Source of the DNA: J027 sp034437655
GTDB lineage: Bacteria > Chloroflexota > Anaerolineae > Aggregatilineales > J027
Direction: 5' to 3'
NCBI GenBank assembly: GCA_034437655.1
Contig: DAOTTU010000099.1
Location: 42,501 to 106,500, forward strand
Length of the DNA: 64,000 bases
Shown: one piece after another, positions 55,301 to 62,881 of the stretch
How the letters are laid out: each line of letters begins with the position of its first letter
How positions within the stretch are numbered: position 1 is the first letter of the stretch
Position numbers and translations under genes: made by a program
Notes under the pieces: generated by a model
What the model was told of the DNA's origin: nothing
Database searches by the model: none
Seen by the model: only the letters and a program-made list of their open reading frames with translations

Positions 55301-57701
55301 GGTTACCCCCCGGCACACTGCGGCTGGTTGCAGCATTTTGTGGCCCACCACCGTCAGCTTCAAGACGACCTTCGAAACCAGAGCCCCAGTCAATCGCAGC
55401 ATAGGGGATTTCGAAGGGGCTACCCGGGATCAATTGCCCGCTACCATCACGCAGATAGTTACGAATACGAATGTTTTGCACGCATGTAGTGGAATTGTTT
55501 ACAAGGTCTACATGATAGTACAAGGTATCGCCACGCAACACCGCATCTGACTCATTCAGGTCTGCACCGGTCAGGATGGAATAGCGTGCAGCCGAGATTT
55601 CGATGTTTTCGTTCACCACGTTGGTTGAAACCGTGTCTTCGGCAAAGAGGAAACTGCCACCCTGTGTTGTCGCACGGACGTCAATTGTGTTAATCACCGG
55701 GTCTACGTAGCCGGGGTTGGGTTCGTTATCAACGTCCAGCGGTTGCGGTACGGTGTATTCAAACGCAGTCCCCGGTGTTGTATAGCAGCCCGGCCCAAAA
55801 ATACCGTCACCGAGGTTTACGTCAACAAAGGTACGCGACGTGTCCGTAAAGGTCGGCGTATTATTGATGAAACGCATATCCCGATAGTTAATCTGCCCGA
55901 GGTTACAATATTCAATCTGATAGAACAGGGTTGCACCCGGGCGTGGGAATGTCGCGGGGTTGCCAGTGTCAAATGGTACTGGCGAACCACCCTCTTGTTG
56001 TACCTGGCTCAAAATCAGTCGCACACTGAAGTTGTCTTCCGCGATAGTTGCTGTGGCAGCACCAGAGTCACTTACCTGGAAGGATAGCGGCGCACCGACC
56101 GGATTCGCTGTCACACTAACTGTGTTAATCAGGGGCCGTGCGTCTTCAGCAGTGACCACATAATCAATTTCCGTCGATTTAGTTTCATCATCACCATCAA
56201 CGGTCAACACCCCGCCAAACCCACTGACCGGTCCCGTCAGGCTATCTACAACTAACAGATTTTCGAGGTCATTTTGCCCGGTATTGGTCACCGTAATGCG
56301 ATAGGTGATGGTGTCGCCAACCGCAAACTCAGTGCCCGGCGCGACAGGGTCGCCGCTATCTGGATCAATAATCTGCTTGACAATGTCGATACTTGCTTCA
56401 GTCACCAGTACCGAGGGGGCAACGATTTCGACAGGGGTATCGAGCCCACCGCTTGCAACCTGATTAAAGAGACGCAACACGCCGCGCAAGGTGAAGTTAT
56501 CGTCATCGTCGGTCTGTGCAGGGGAGATGGTTTCGGTAAATGTACAGACAATGACTTCATCTAATCCAAGCCCGGCACCACCATTAATGTCGCCCGCGTC
56601 GGCTTGCGCCCCGTTAACGTCATCAAATCGCCAATTAGCACTGCTAATATCACATTGACTGAGCGCCCCACCTCCTTCGCCATCGCCATCGTCAATACTA
56701 CGAATAGCATCAACGTCAGCACCGCGACTGGTGATTTCGATGGTATAGGTTACATCTGTGAAGGGTGCCACAACAATATTGGACTCGGTGGGTGGGTTGC
56801 CAGCCGTTGCAACTGTGACTTCAACGTCAGCACGCGGGCCGACAATGTCCAGCAGGGGAGGCACACCGTTGTCCTCGCCGTTATAGAATATGTCAAATTG
56901 AGTGCCATCAAGCGTCTGATTGTCCGGGTCAGGATAACGTTGCAAGCGTGAACCTGCGCCTTCTTGACAAATAGCCAGACCTGCATCGGCTTCGGTACAA
57001 GTTCCTGTCGCTTGCACTGCAAACAAAAATTCGTCAAGCAGGTTGCCATTAAACTCGGCAGGAACTTCCCAATTAAAGAGGGTAAATACCTGCTCGTCAG
57101 GTGGCAAAATGCCGACATTTTCTTCGCCATCCAGTGGCCAGTCAACAGCGGCAATGGCATCACCGATAAGCTCGTTCTCGCCCATGCCAGACGTACGGCT
57201 CAGAAAAACGTCAATGCCCGTGACATCAATCGTTACCTGGTTGCCGTCGAGAGCCTGAGCACAGTCACCGCTGGGGCTAACGCGGTTAACACCGTTGGTA
57301 AGCAAAGCGTAAATGACAATTTCATCACCAACGGAAACTTCCAACTGCTGGCCTTCCGGGCGCGGTACACCAATATCAAAAAAGCCATCGTCATGAAATT
57401 GACCATGGACAGCGTTGAGCACCTGATCTGGGAAGTCAACACCAGCACCACTCCCCTGGTCGAGGAATGCCACCGGGGTCAGGAATAGCGCACAGCTAAT
57501 GTCAACACCACCTTGCCCTTCTGGCCGTGCCGGGTCAGGGTTCGCTTCTGGCGCGTCTACCTCAGCGACAGCAGCTTGCGGTACGGACGGTAACTCGTCA
57601 GCACTAGCGGGTTCCAGGTGTGGTGCAACCGACGCTGCAAGGAACATCACCAACAGGCTAAGGAGAGCTAAATTACGGATCCGAAAAAAAAGACGCTTCA
57701 T
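46380..57701 (-). CDS. Giant 3773-residue DUF11-repeat surface protein with C-terminal LPTTG
   Basis: A signal peptide (1-35, ending near PASADE) is followed by a ~250-residue N-terminal region and then roughly 18-20 Ig-like DUF11/conserved-repeat modules. Each begins like 'vTKt..p....pGdtvtYtitVtNtG...l..v.v.D'; examples start near residues 434, 1134, 1894, 2067, 2217, 2730, 2840 and 3607. Spacing is ~105-150 residues in the second half and looser in the first. Modules near 2487 hold extra cysteines. LPTTG at 3738-3742 is followed by 31 residues with scattered charges and two terminal Arg, not the usual hydrophobic stretch. The protein is likely a long extracellular stalk or sheath. The sortase gene follows after six bases. 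Confidence 0.93.
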   Translation of the reverse strand: MKRLFFRIRNLALLSLLVMFLAASVAPHLEPASADELPSVPQAAVAEVDAPEANPDPARPEGQGGVDISCALFLTPVAFLDQGSGAGVDFPDQVLNAVHGQFHDDGFFDIGVPRPEGQQLEVSVGDEIVIYALLTNGVNRVSPSGDCAQALDGNQVTIDVTGIDVFLSRTSGMGENELIGDAIAAVDWPLDGEENVGILPPDEQVFTLFNWEVPAEFNGNLLDEFLFAVQATGTCTEADAGLAICQEGAGSRLQRYPDPDNQTLDGTQFDIFYNGEDNGVPPLLDIVGPRADVEVTVATAGNPPTESNIVVAPFTDVTYTIEITSRGADVDAIRSIDDGDGEGGGALSQCDISSANWRFDDVNGAQADAGDINGGAGLGLDEVIVCTFTETISPAQTDDDDNFTLRGVLRLFNQVASGGLDTPVEIVAPSVLVTEASIDIVKQIIDPDSGDPVAPGTEFAVGDTITYRITVTNTGQNDLENLLVVDSLTGPVSGFGGVLTVDGDDETKSTEIDYVVTAEDARPLINTVSVTANPVGAPLSFQVSDSGAATATIAEDNFSVRLILSQVQQEGGSPVPFDTGNPATFPRPGATLFYQIEYCNLGQINYRDMRFINNTPTFTDTSRTFVDVNLGDGIFGPGCYTTPGTAFEYTVPQPLDVDNEPNPGYVDPVINTIDVRATTQGGSFLFAEDTVSTNVVNENIEISAARYSILTGADLNESDAVLRGDTLYYHVDLVNNSTTCVQNIRIRNYLRDGSGQLIPGSPFEIPYAAIDWGSGFEGRLEADGGGPQNAATSRSVPGGNRITFTVTGDTPDPINRVFEVFADTDCNGNPLTEPFLDRANVFTDISDIQLNTLIQVFNASAIDDGVLDEDALDFGLLLDASEYIFTFDATNVGSTFDISSLTYCVLPQPNSQCDERPFPNDVPAPPFEDARFFDPDTDSSFLPFENRSDISAPIDVIANPEGDEEAFSTRMQIQVILRGEEEGNDVVVRTLFNFLLLSEDLVGEIRADENNDGSPDNAIELVRGDGPVPIQYNFLNATGGTVNDLQVFNLTEVGTGAGFGTVPLAGFDDGTQYELCNVPQTTLLADNTLSGICNFTYRSYLPAGEFDIEVLVVGRRAVDNVTVFGFDSLTVTEIEHLEVEKTSPSGTISAGQEATFTIEVTNNSRYQRLDFGAGDGLIDELSAPLDPGSDPLPTIDRFLADNPPDIVSSNGFGGVILEPATPDGPTVMVLTFTIDPDTTDLTSLTNTATVTATTIAPDPPPAAGEVETGLIVSATSEVTVNFACPITLEGIYGRFVTDDIGSDPILFPPGADPPIDPALADVWIQRHNNLLFSNTSFESENFPAAFLPTPTTGEGQTVVLYYPNESGDPIFVDGLTDELWTLENQGIDGRPATVYQDIIWPEGNPPGYLLPGEAMIVVLDFWLRPDFLTDGLSLQIYEWDVEISLQEGFLPQGFDEPSVVPPGCETFSLFWFFNYDHPIQVAKGRIGDGQLVPGDEIEYGVDFAVVTEYHDHFIQRVDDPLLSTNLDFIRDDGAGPGRLNPGESGRILGQTQDGNPQNIYTVQAEDTASGIENIASVTGYIPIDFAEYPPSWERDGVASVIGQNNPVIGEALNEILPTTPLVIELEAGAEEVTAGGQFDINVSLANTSSALSIDGVTAISVDQEFIEGLSVASGGATEGTLSLQPTSAVNYTITEPFYTVPFDYTEESLEICASATGTLSDEESTQVAAIESCIEITIVPPDLSVTKQVYLNRNGEGFCTNLAPIANLPEPGSDADPPEPTDRVFTVNALQTIYFGFEISNASASDTFTVNSFEDIVGDSASTDLSAALEADFLAKTGDNRDIAPGQSVIPCVAYQVPADAVSLPSLVNEVSLNVSIGETEFLVTDDVAMEVEDPNVTISKGTNQNIGFPGDTVIYTVTIRNRNPDGASLLIDEFYDTLISPRLNDVSYIDTCLEAFDPGGAAPNNNLSTSESCDPSVTSVPLDFEGDGANDGWTWPTEVVGLIPPDTAATLRYEYEVQPADPDPLINQTGVRGKLYDENWVAVQDNGGENDLIAQDATQAGIAITNSQLVVRKESIRGAVSAGTPADYNIVVTNIGETPVTNIQVIDCYPTVATPCNLEEPPYTEDGLPNPAFGGEVLTADLLPESAAQTLQPQASVRISRNTIQLPTSEDVAADLDLDPFINTVYVTGLVVIDEDSGETVPVVTATDSAIVDILIPGIQVIKSTEAATYSVGEQVTYDISITNTGEQPLTIISAQDILPGDAGNPIDLDDFTDCESGASFTIGSTGDQLAPEAAICTTVTVTVPIPPAGESEFINTVRVTAEAGGVQIIDSASAAVDVRSTGLAVTKSAFATEAEAQTETPGETPLIGVQDGDDVWYRIKIVNGGTIPLTEIRVSDTNAAFNSGDTLVITDFTVYDIENDNGDNILDPGESFILVYRYQANFDDAGPLGDLVNTVTIVGVELAEEGEDPQLTDTRNASYTINIEEVSLDVTKVACREVTEGVQPSFPDCVQPETFAQPGDTIWYQIVLENPSRRDIDAIAAVDSRDDAALQAEFVNADNWDGNIAGRLNACAAPPCPQAVFTYEGTNPVPSGQPSITNTVTVTANNASDSEASATVTIVAGELLVTIVETQGRNDAPTGTELTFDLTVTNLSATETLQDVSVVVPLINPTSIALAPIAPGNTATTQVTYTVGAEDTALNFVVQAEATLGTSNLTINDSDTWSFTRSVPGFAASKIADVTTAIIGDTITYTITVENTSDGSIEVQNLSVVDSLLPVVAQTFTDTTLSPGERVQEQFTYEVQGNEGNPIVNELLVTGSFEGQGFTVQDSWEVFVPNGEILVTNTVSRDSINVGESVTFTYEVCNLGDTTMTNVALSDDDGALDLGGVTQLEPDTCANAFRQVTATVNDVPELSRTVTGSGDVGGQALSQAVTRTVEVLDTSGAGDLRFEINANPENAVEIGGQLDLTFVIRNVGSVAFTVDSFDGGDDLFTGYSPNPVGQTVSPGESLTFSGVPASISVTVDTPDPIADTWTVTVTDTNDNEFSLTDSISIPVVEDADVALILSAVGDTDEVLPGGTVTYTYTVRNNSAAMQTAVLQDRANECAIFTPGANDLWADTGATIMPGATATATATCTVSESATGDTISHTVDVFAITDLVNAVDTSVVTTSIASAFGELEVEILEAQPSILQVGSDVNFVYRLSNPSTSATVTNITLTADPSCDEEDRVYRDAETEGQTVSFDGTLAPQAEIFVFCEYTPVEADFDTLTVEATATAEGIDSVTDTRQFTVIDADFSVDFRAQTGANGVTQVTGGQTVAFTVTLTNIGESPLTLPPFDEDSPAISSSVTSATQGFTPGSLGSNEGLYNLFDDTCNFPLQAGQSCTVTGDADAGGSMTYTVPAENPPATMTVSFNVMLQEVETDFDVPMVTRQWQLQTSTPGQASMLFVNFAVSPTTGINVGDTVLISAGLQNNGSAVIDLQSVTLAIRESTAQANAATGDDGIRLTSAPRQDFADDGICLAPTPVQLTNAGAPVTLPFSFQPGTTLGVTYSYALTADPDCAQGVEFVLRASGEADAGITVTQEQVFRLADNVDPFDQIGGGGDQQLDPNALDPTVTKTVSPETIFPGESGTFTIIVTNPSTSQMEINLIDPIAAAFTVDSASSTLGTAAIDALAEVPGVEVSVLGVTLEPGASMTVTINFTVGAEIEIPSLITNTACAANGTRPEVCASVEVPVGGTADGTLPTTGIGSLEPVILDEAVGHGLPVESVDLVAPIQRR

Positions 57702-57770
57702 GAAATTACCCCCCCAACAGGGTTCGTAAGTTTTTGTATATCATTACCGTCAACTATAATGTCAATTTCT

Positions 57771-57799
57771 ATTATACGCTAGCCAGGACAAAATGAAAA
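57771..57799 (-). promoter_or_regulatory. Promoter of the giant surface-protein gene
   Basis: On the minus strand TTTTCA (57794-57799), a 17-base spacer, and a perfect TATAAT (57771-57776). The predicted start is near 57765, giving a leader of about 64 bases. The 264-base gap is AT-rich and serves two divergent genes. Confidence 0.55.
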
Positions 57800-57813
57800 A
57801 ATGCCAAAGCTCA

Positions 57814-57825
57814 ACAAATATTTGT
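57814..57825. promoter_or_regulatory. 12-bp palindrome upstream of the giant-gene promoter
   Basis: ACAAATATTTGT is a perfect palindrome 15 bases upstream of the -35 box in the divergent gap. It could be an operator for either gene; AT-rich sequence makes chance occurrence quite possible. Confidence 0.3.
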
Positions 57826-57965
57826 CTTTCGGATGAGATGTTGAAGATAATTTAAAGAATTCTAATTTCATACTTTTTTTGTGAACAACGGCATATACTT
57901 TCAACACTCAGTGCTGCATTTGCACTGACTGCATCCGAACAATCATTAAGGAGACCATCCTCGAG

Positions 57966-59564
57966 ATGTTCAAAAAGCATAACAAGAAGTTACTTTCCAT
58001 GACATCACAGCAGATGTCCCGCCGTAATTTCCTCCGCTTCTCTGGCTTAACGTTCGCTTCTGCCTCTCTCCCCATCGCTTTTGGCCCTACATCACAACTC
58101 TGGACAAACCCAACTGGCCGGTTGAATCGTCGCCAAGAGGTTGATGTGCTGCGTGTTGCCTGGCAGGTGCCCGTTACGCTCGACCCGGCGAACTTGTCGT
58201 CTGATAGTGAAGTTGCGCTGGTCAATCAAATCTATGACTACTTGATTGACACAGACGATGCTGCCCAGCTTGTGCCGCGTTTGGCACAGGAATGGGCGCC
58301 GAACGAAGATGGTACAGCATACACCCTGTCGCTGGTAGAAAACGCCACCTTCCACGACGGTAGCCCTTTCACCTCGGCGGATGTCATGTTCACATTCGAC
58401 CGTCTGCGCGACCCTGACGTGTCGAATGCGGCTGGCTTCTTCTCGAATATTGAAAGCGTCGAAGCGCCAGATGACTTCACCGTCGTCTTCAACCTCAGCG
58501 CCCCAGCGCCCGACTTCCTCTATAATCTGTCTGATAATCGTGCGGTCATTTTGAAGGACGGCACCACCGACCCGCTGGACTTCAATGGTACTGGCCCGTT
58601 CCGTATGGTTGACTTTGACGCTGAAAGCCGCGCGGTGATGGAGCGCAACCCGGATTATTGGCTGGACGGTGCGCCGACAGTGGCACAGCTTGAGTTTGTC
58701 TATTTCACAGGCGACACAGGTTCAACCGCACAAGCCAACGCCCTACGAGATGGCTCTATTGACGTAATGCTTCGGATGCCAACCGACCTCTTTGAAGCAC
58801 TGAGTGGCGACTTTAGAGCAACGGACATTGCCACCAACGGCTATAACCTGATTCGTCTGCGCACGGACCGGGGTGTCGGCACTGACCCGCGTGTCTTCCG
58901 TGCCTTTAAGCTGGCGACCAACAACCAACAGCTATGGCAGATCGTTGGCGCCGGGTTGGGCGCACCGGGGAATGATACCCCCATCGGGCCACTGTATGAA
59001 GACTTCTATGCTGAAGACCTTGAGCCGCTCGGGCCCGACCTTGAAGAAGCGCGGCGCTTACTGGGTGAGGCTGGCTACGGTGATGGCCTCGACCTGACGC
59101 TGCACGTGCCCAATTCAGGTAATCGTCCGGCGCTTGGTGAAGCCTTCCGTTCTTCGCTACAGCAAATTGGGGTTAACATCGAAATCCGTCTGCGCGATGA
59201 AGGTATTTACTACAGCGATGTTGAAGACAACTGGCTGAGCGTTGACCTCGGAATGACGGGCTGGGGTTCGCGTGCGACACCGCAACAATACCTGGACTTG
59301 CAACTGCGGACAGGCGCACGTTGGAATGAAGCCAACTATTCGAACGAGCAACTCGACCAACTGATTGAACTCGCTGGAACGTCACTCGACCGTGAAGAGC
59401 GTGCCGAAGCATACCGCGACATTCAAGCACTGCTGATTGAAGAAGGTCCAATCATTGTACCGTTCTTTTTCCCGGCTTTTGTAGTGACCGCCAACGACAT
59501 CAGCGGCGTTCGCCTGTATCCATTCCCCGGTCGTACCGACTTCCGCTTTGCGACGAGTGAATAG
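57966..59564 (+). CDS. Family-5 peptide-type ABC binding protein with Tat signal
   Basis: 532 residues. The N-terminus carries a twin-arginine motif (SRRNFLRFSG, about 18-27) and a short hydrophobic stretch without a cysteine, so export by the Tat route and no lipid anchor are expected. The mature part is a DppA/OppA fold: LRVAWQVPVTLDPANLSSDSEV, YTLSLVENATFHDGSPFTSADV, FNGTGPFRM and LDLQLRTGARWNEANYSN. ATG 57966 has AAGGAG 12 bases upstream. It heads a complete ABC operon (permease, double ATPase, permease). Substrate unknown, peptides being the usual choice. Confidence 0.93.
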   Translation: MFKKHNKKLLSMTSQQMSRRNFLRFSGLTFASASLPIAFGPTSQLWTNPTGRLNRRQEVDVLRVAWQVPVTLDPANLSSDSEVALVNQIYDYLIDTDDAAQLVPRLAQEWAPNEDGTAYTLSLVENATFHDGSPFTSADVMFTFDRLRDPDVSNAAGFFSNIESVEAPDDFTVVFNLSAPAPDFLYNLSDNRAVILKDGTTDPLDFNGTGPFRMVDFDAESRAVMERNPDYWLDGAPTVAQLEFVYFTGDTGSTAQANALRDGSIDVMLRMPTDLFEALSGDFRATDIATNGYNLIRLRTDRGVGTDPRVFRAFKLATNNQQLWQIVGAGLGAPGNDTPIGPLYEDFYAEDLEPLGPDLEEARRLLGEAGYGDGLDLTLHVPNSGNRPALGEAFRSSLQQIGVNIEIRLRDEGIYYSDVEDNWLSVDLGMTGWGSRATPQQYLDLQLRTGARWNEANYSNEQLDQLIELAGTSLDREERAEAYRDIQALLIEEGPIIVPFFFPAFVVTANDISGVRLYPFPGRTDFRFATSE

Positions 59565-59580
59565 CGACTGACGCCTTTTC

Positions 59581-60741
59581 ATGAGCGCTCAACAATCTAC
59601 TCAAAGAGCCAGGTTACGCCCTGGCTCTCTGCGGGCATTCCTTGTCGGGCTGGGCAAACGCTTTCGTTGGCTTGCTGAACTCACGCGCTCTCCCTTGAGT
59701 CTGCTCGGCACACTGGTCGTATTATTCTTCTTATTTCTGGCCTTTTTTGGCGAACGTGTTGCCCCCTACCCCTACGACGCCGATGCGATCACCACCAACG
59801 GTGAATTATTGCCCCGGCAGGAACCAGACTGTTATGCTGAAAATCCGATAAATGTTCCCATCGTCGGCTGGGACATCGTCTACTTCGACCCGCTTAACCA
59901 ACCATGCGAGATTCCCTTCGGAACAACCCGAGCCGGACGTGATGTTTACAGCCGCGTCATTCTGGGTACCCAGGAAATTTTCCGGCTGGCTGGCATCGGG
60001 ACATTTATCGCTGTGGTTATTGGCACATTCGTCGGGCTGGTGATGGGGTATCAGGGCGGCATTTTTGATGAATTCATGGGACGGGTTCTGGATACACTGC
60101 TAGCGATCCCGGCGCTTTTGCTGGCATTAATCCTCATTGGCACATTACCTGACGAACTTGGCTACAATTTCCCTGATATTACTGGCTTTTTCCTCAACCC
60201 AATCCCATCTAGCACCTTGCTGGCAACGCCTGAAATTGCACTCATTCATGCTGCAACCACACTCACGCGCAACCTCGGCGACTTTCCGATGTATGCGGGC
60301 ATATACAACCTGCGCCAGAACAGCATCATGGTTGTGTTGGCAGTTGTCTATTCACCAATTGTGGCACGTGTAGTGCGCAGTAGCGTGTTATCGGTGAAAT
60401 CCCGTGGATTTGTGGAAGCAGCGCAACTACGTGGAGAGTCGCGCCTTTATATTTTGTTCCGTGAAATTTTGCCTTCTGTGATCCCGGCGTTGGTCGTAGA
60501 AGCATCGCTGCGGTTTTCATATGGGATTTTTCTGGTTGCCTCGCTCGGCTTTCTCGGGCAAGGTGCAGACCCCCCCACACCGAACTGGGGCCTGATGGTC
60601 AGCGAAGCCTATCAAACGCAAGAATACGCCGCCGGACGCACCTGGACACTGGTCTACCCTGCTTTGGCTATTGTGCTTCTGGTGATCAGCGTCAATCTTA
60701 TGTCAGATGGTATTAGACGAGTGGTACAACGTAGTGAATAA
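59581..60741 (+). CDS. DppC-type ABC permease
   Basis: 386 residues, longer than most DppC proteins. After the first membrane helix (~43-60) there is an extended loop with two cysteines (DCYAENPIN, QPCEIPFG), then the family motif FGTTRAGRDVYSRVILG. A second long loop (~200-245) separates later helices. The cytoplasmic EAA loop is FVEAAQLRGESRLYILFREILP, and ASLGFLGQGADPPTPNWGLM completes the signature. The extra loops are on the outer side and may contact the binding protein. It follows the binding-protein gene by 16 bases. Confidence 0.93.
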   Translation: MSAQQSTQRARLRPGSLRAFLVGLGKRFRWLAELTRSPLSLLGTLVVLFFLFLAFFGERVAPYPYDADAITTNGELLPRQEPDCYAENPINVPIVGWDIVYFDPLNQPCEIPFGTTRAGRDVYSRVILGTQEIFRLAGIGTFIAVVIGTFVGLVMGYQGGIFDEFMGRVLDTLLAIPALLLALILIGTLPDELGYNFPDITGFFLNPIPSSTLLATPEIALIHAATTLTRNLGDFPMYAGIYNLRQNSIMVVLAVVYSPIVARVVRSSVLSVKSRGFVEAAQLRGESRLYILFREILPSVIPALVVEASLRFSYGIFLVASLGFLGQGADPPTPNWGLMVSEAYQTQEYAAGRTWTLVYPALAIVLLVISVNLMSDGIRRVVQRSE

Positions 60742-62881
60742 CAACAATGGACACACCCCCATAGACAGTGACAGCGGTGACAACGTCGTCGTCGCAGTCG
60801 AGGACCTCGATATTAGCTACAAAATTGGCCGTAAATGGCACTCCGCTGTGAAGCAGTTTAGCGCTACTGTGGCGGGCGGTCAGATTCATGGTATCGTTGG
60901 TGAATCTGGCTCTGGCAAATCGACAGTCGTTAAAGGTGTAATGCGCTATCTTGGGGACAATGGTCGTATCGATGGCGGTCAAATTCAGCTACTTGGCGAC
61001 GACATCGCCGGCTGGAGCAAAAAACAGATGCGGCAGCTCTGGAGCCGTCATATGAACATGGTGCCGCAAAATCCGTACACCGCTATGAACCCGTCAATTC
61101 GCATCGGTGAACAAATCGCGGAAGTACTTCGCATTACGGGGCGTGTTCCCAGCAATGAGATTAAGCAAACGGTGTATGAAATGTTGCGGCGTGTACGGCT
61201 TGCTGACCCTAAAAAAACAGCCCGGCGCTATCCCCACGAGTTAAGCGGTGGCCAACAGCAACGTGTCGTTCTGGCGATGGCTTTTAGCAGCGAACCTCGT
61301 CTGCTATTGCTTGACGAACCGACCACTTCACTTGATGTCACCACTGAAGCAGCAATTTTAGACCTTGTACACGACTTGATCTACGATATGAATACTGCTG
61401 CTTTCTACGTGACCCACAACCTGGGCGTTGTCGCGCAAGTTTGTGACGATGTAACAGTGATGTACGCGGGCGAGATCATGGAATCAGCATCTGTAGCAAC
61501 CCTCTACGATCGTCCACTACACCCTTACACCATCGGGTTGCTAAATTGTGTACCCACGTTCGGACAAAGCAAGCGGAATGAAGCCCTGCGCACTATCCCG
61601 GGGCGGCCGCCAACCATCACGAATCGTCCCAATGGGTGCGTCTTCGCAGACCGTTGCCCGGTTGCACTAGACCACTGCTTCACCGAACACCCACCGCTTG
61701 AAACAACACCAGACAATCGTCATGTGCGCTGTCATCGCTGGGAAGAAATTTATGACGGTGAATTGATTGTCGATCAAGCCTATGAATCCGGATTGGGTGA
61801 GGTCAGTGCTATTGACACAGAAGTCCTGTTGAGTGTTGACGATTTAGCCAAGCACTTTGAAATTCAGCGTGGTGTGTTAAAACTGCTGCGCGGCGAGGAT
61901 CCAGAAACGGTCAAGGCGGTAGACGGAGTAAATTTGTCGATTCAGAAGGCGCGCACCCTCGGTCTTGTTGGGGAAAGTGGTAGCGGCAAAACTACGCTTT
62001 CACGCATGATTATAGGGCTGCTCGACAAAACTCGTGGTAAGATTGAAATGCTAGGTACTGAGATTGAAGGCACGGCCCGTCAGCGCCCCAAAGAGTTACT
62101 CAGCCAGATGCAGATGGTGTTTCAGAATCCGCAAGAATCACTGAACCCCTATCTCACCGTCGGGCAGGCCCTACGCCGACCACTGATTAAACTGCGTGGG
62201 ATGACAACCAAAGCGGCTAATGAGCGCATCGTCCAACTCTTGAATGCGGTCAACCTCGACGCCAGCTATGCCCTCCGTTACCCCGGCGAACTGAGTGGTG
62301 GCGAAAAGCAACGCATCGCCATTGCGCGTGCCTTCGCCTCTGATCCTAATCTTATCGTCTGCGATGAACCCGTTTCCGCACTAGATGTATCCGTGCAAGC
62401 GGCAGTCCTCAATCTGCTGGCTCGCTTGCAAGACGAGCGTGAAACCGCGTACCTGTTCATCTCCCACGACCTTGCAGTGGTAACATACATTGCTGATTAC
62501 GTTGCTGTGATGTATCTCGGTTATCTGTTCGAGGTAGGTTATGCACAGGACTTCAACCAGCTACCCTATCACCCCTATACTGAAGCGCTTATTTCGGCAA
62601 TTCCTGTCACTGATCCAGATGACGACACCGACCACATCCGGCTCAGTGATAATGTGCCTAGCTCGCGCAATCTGCCGTCCGGATGCCGATTCCACACCCG
62701 TTGCCCGCGCAAGATTGGCGACATTTGTGAGAATGAGAACCCACCGTGGCGTCAAGTTAACGAAGGTAACTGGTATCGGTGCCACATTGAAGTTGATGAG
62801 CTAATTCGGCTTCAAGAGGAAGAACCCGTCATCGCCAACACCGGGTCACAAGGCGAGCCAGTGGAGGCAGTTGAGGAATGA
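60707..62881 (+). CDS. Fused double ABC ATPase (DppD-DppF type)
   Basis: 724 residues with two complete ATPase domains. The first has Walker A GESGSGKST (65-73), LSGGQQQR and LLLDEPTTSLDV. The second has GESGSGKTT (~422-430), LSGGEKQR and VCDEPVSALDV. Each ends with the cysteine-rich oligopeptide C-terminal motif (CVFADRCPVALDHC and CRFHTRCPRKIGDIC), which can bind an iron-sulfur cluster in some members. ATG 60707 overlaps the permease by 35 bases; GTG 60734, overlapping eight bases, is an alternative start. It supplies both nucleotide sites of this importer. Confidence 0.95.
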   Translation: MVLDEWYNVVNNNNGHTPIDSDSGDNVVVAVEDLDISYKIGRKWHSAVKQFSATVAGGQIHGIVGESGSGKSTVVKGVMRYLGDNGRIDGGQIQLLGDDIAGWSKKQMRQLWSRHMNMVPQNPYTAMNPSIRIGEQIAEVLRITGRVPSNEIKQTVYEMLRRVRLADPKKTARRYPHELSGGQQQRVVLAMAFSSEPRLLLLDEPTTSLDVTTEAAILDLVHDLIYDMNTAAFYVTHNLGVVAQVCDDVTVMYAGEIMESASVATLYDRPLHPYTIGLLNCVPTFGQSKRNEALRTIPGRPPTITNRPNGCVFADRCPVALDHCFTEHPPLETTPDNRHVRCHRWEEIYDGELIVDQAYESGLGEVSAIDTEVLLSVDDLAKHFEIQRGVLKLLRGEDPETVKAVDGVNLSIQKARTLGLVGESGSGKTTLSRMIIGLLDKTRGKIEMLGTEIEGTARQRPKELLSQMQMVFQNPQESLNPYLTVGQALRRPLIKLRGMTTKAANERIVQLLNAVNLDASYALRYPGELSGGEKQRIAIARAFASDPNLIVCDEPVSALDVSVQAAVLNLLARLQDERETAYLFISHDLAVVTYIADYVAVMYLGYLFEVGYAQDFNQLPYHPYTEALISAIPVTDPDDDTDHIRLSDNVPSSRNLPSGCRFHTRCPRKIGDICENENPPWRQVNEGNWYRCHIEVDELIRLQEEEPVIANTGSQGEPVEAVEE

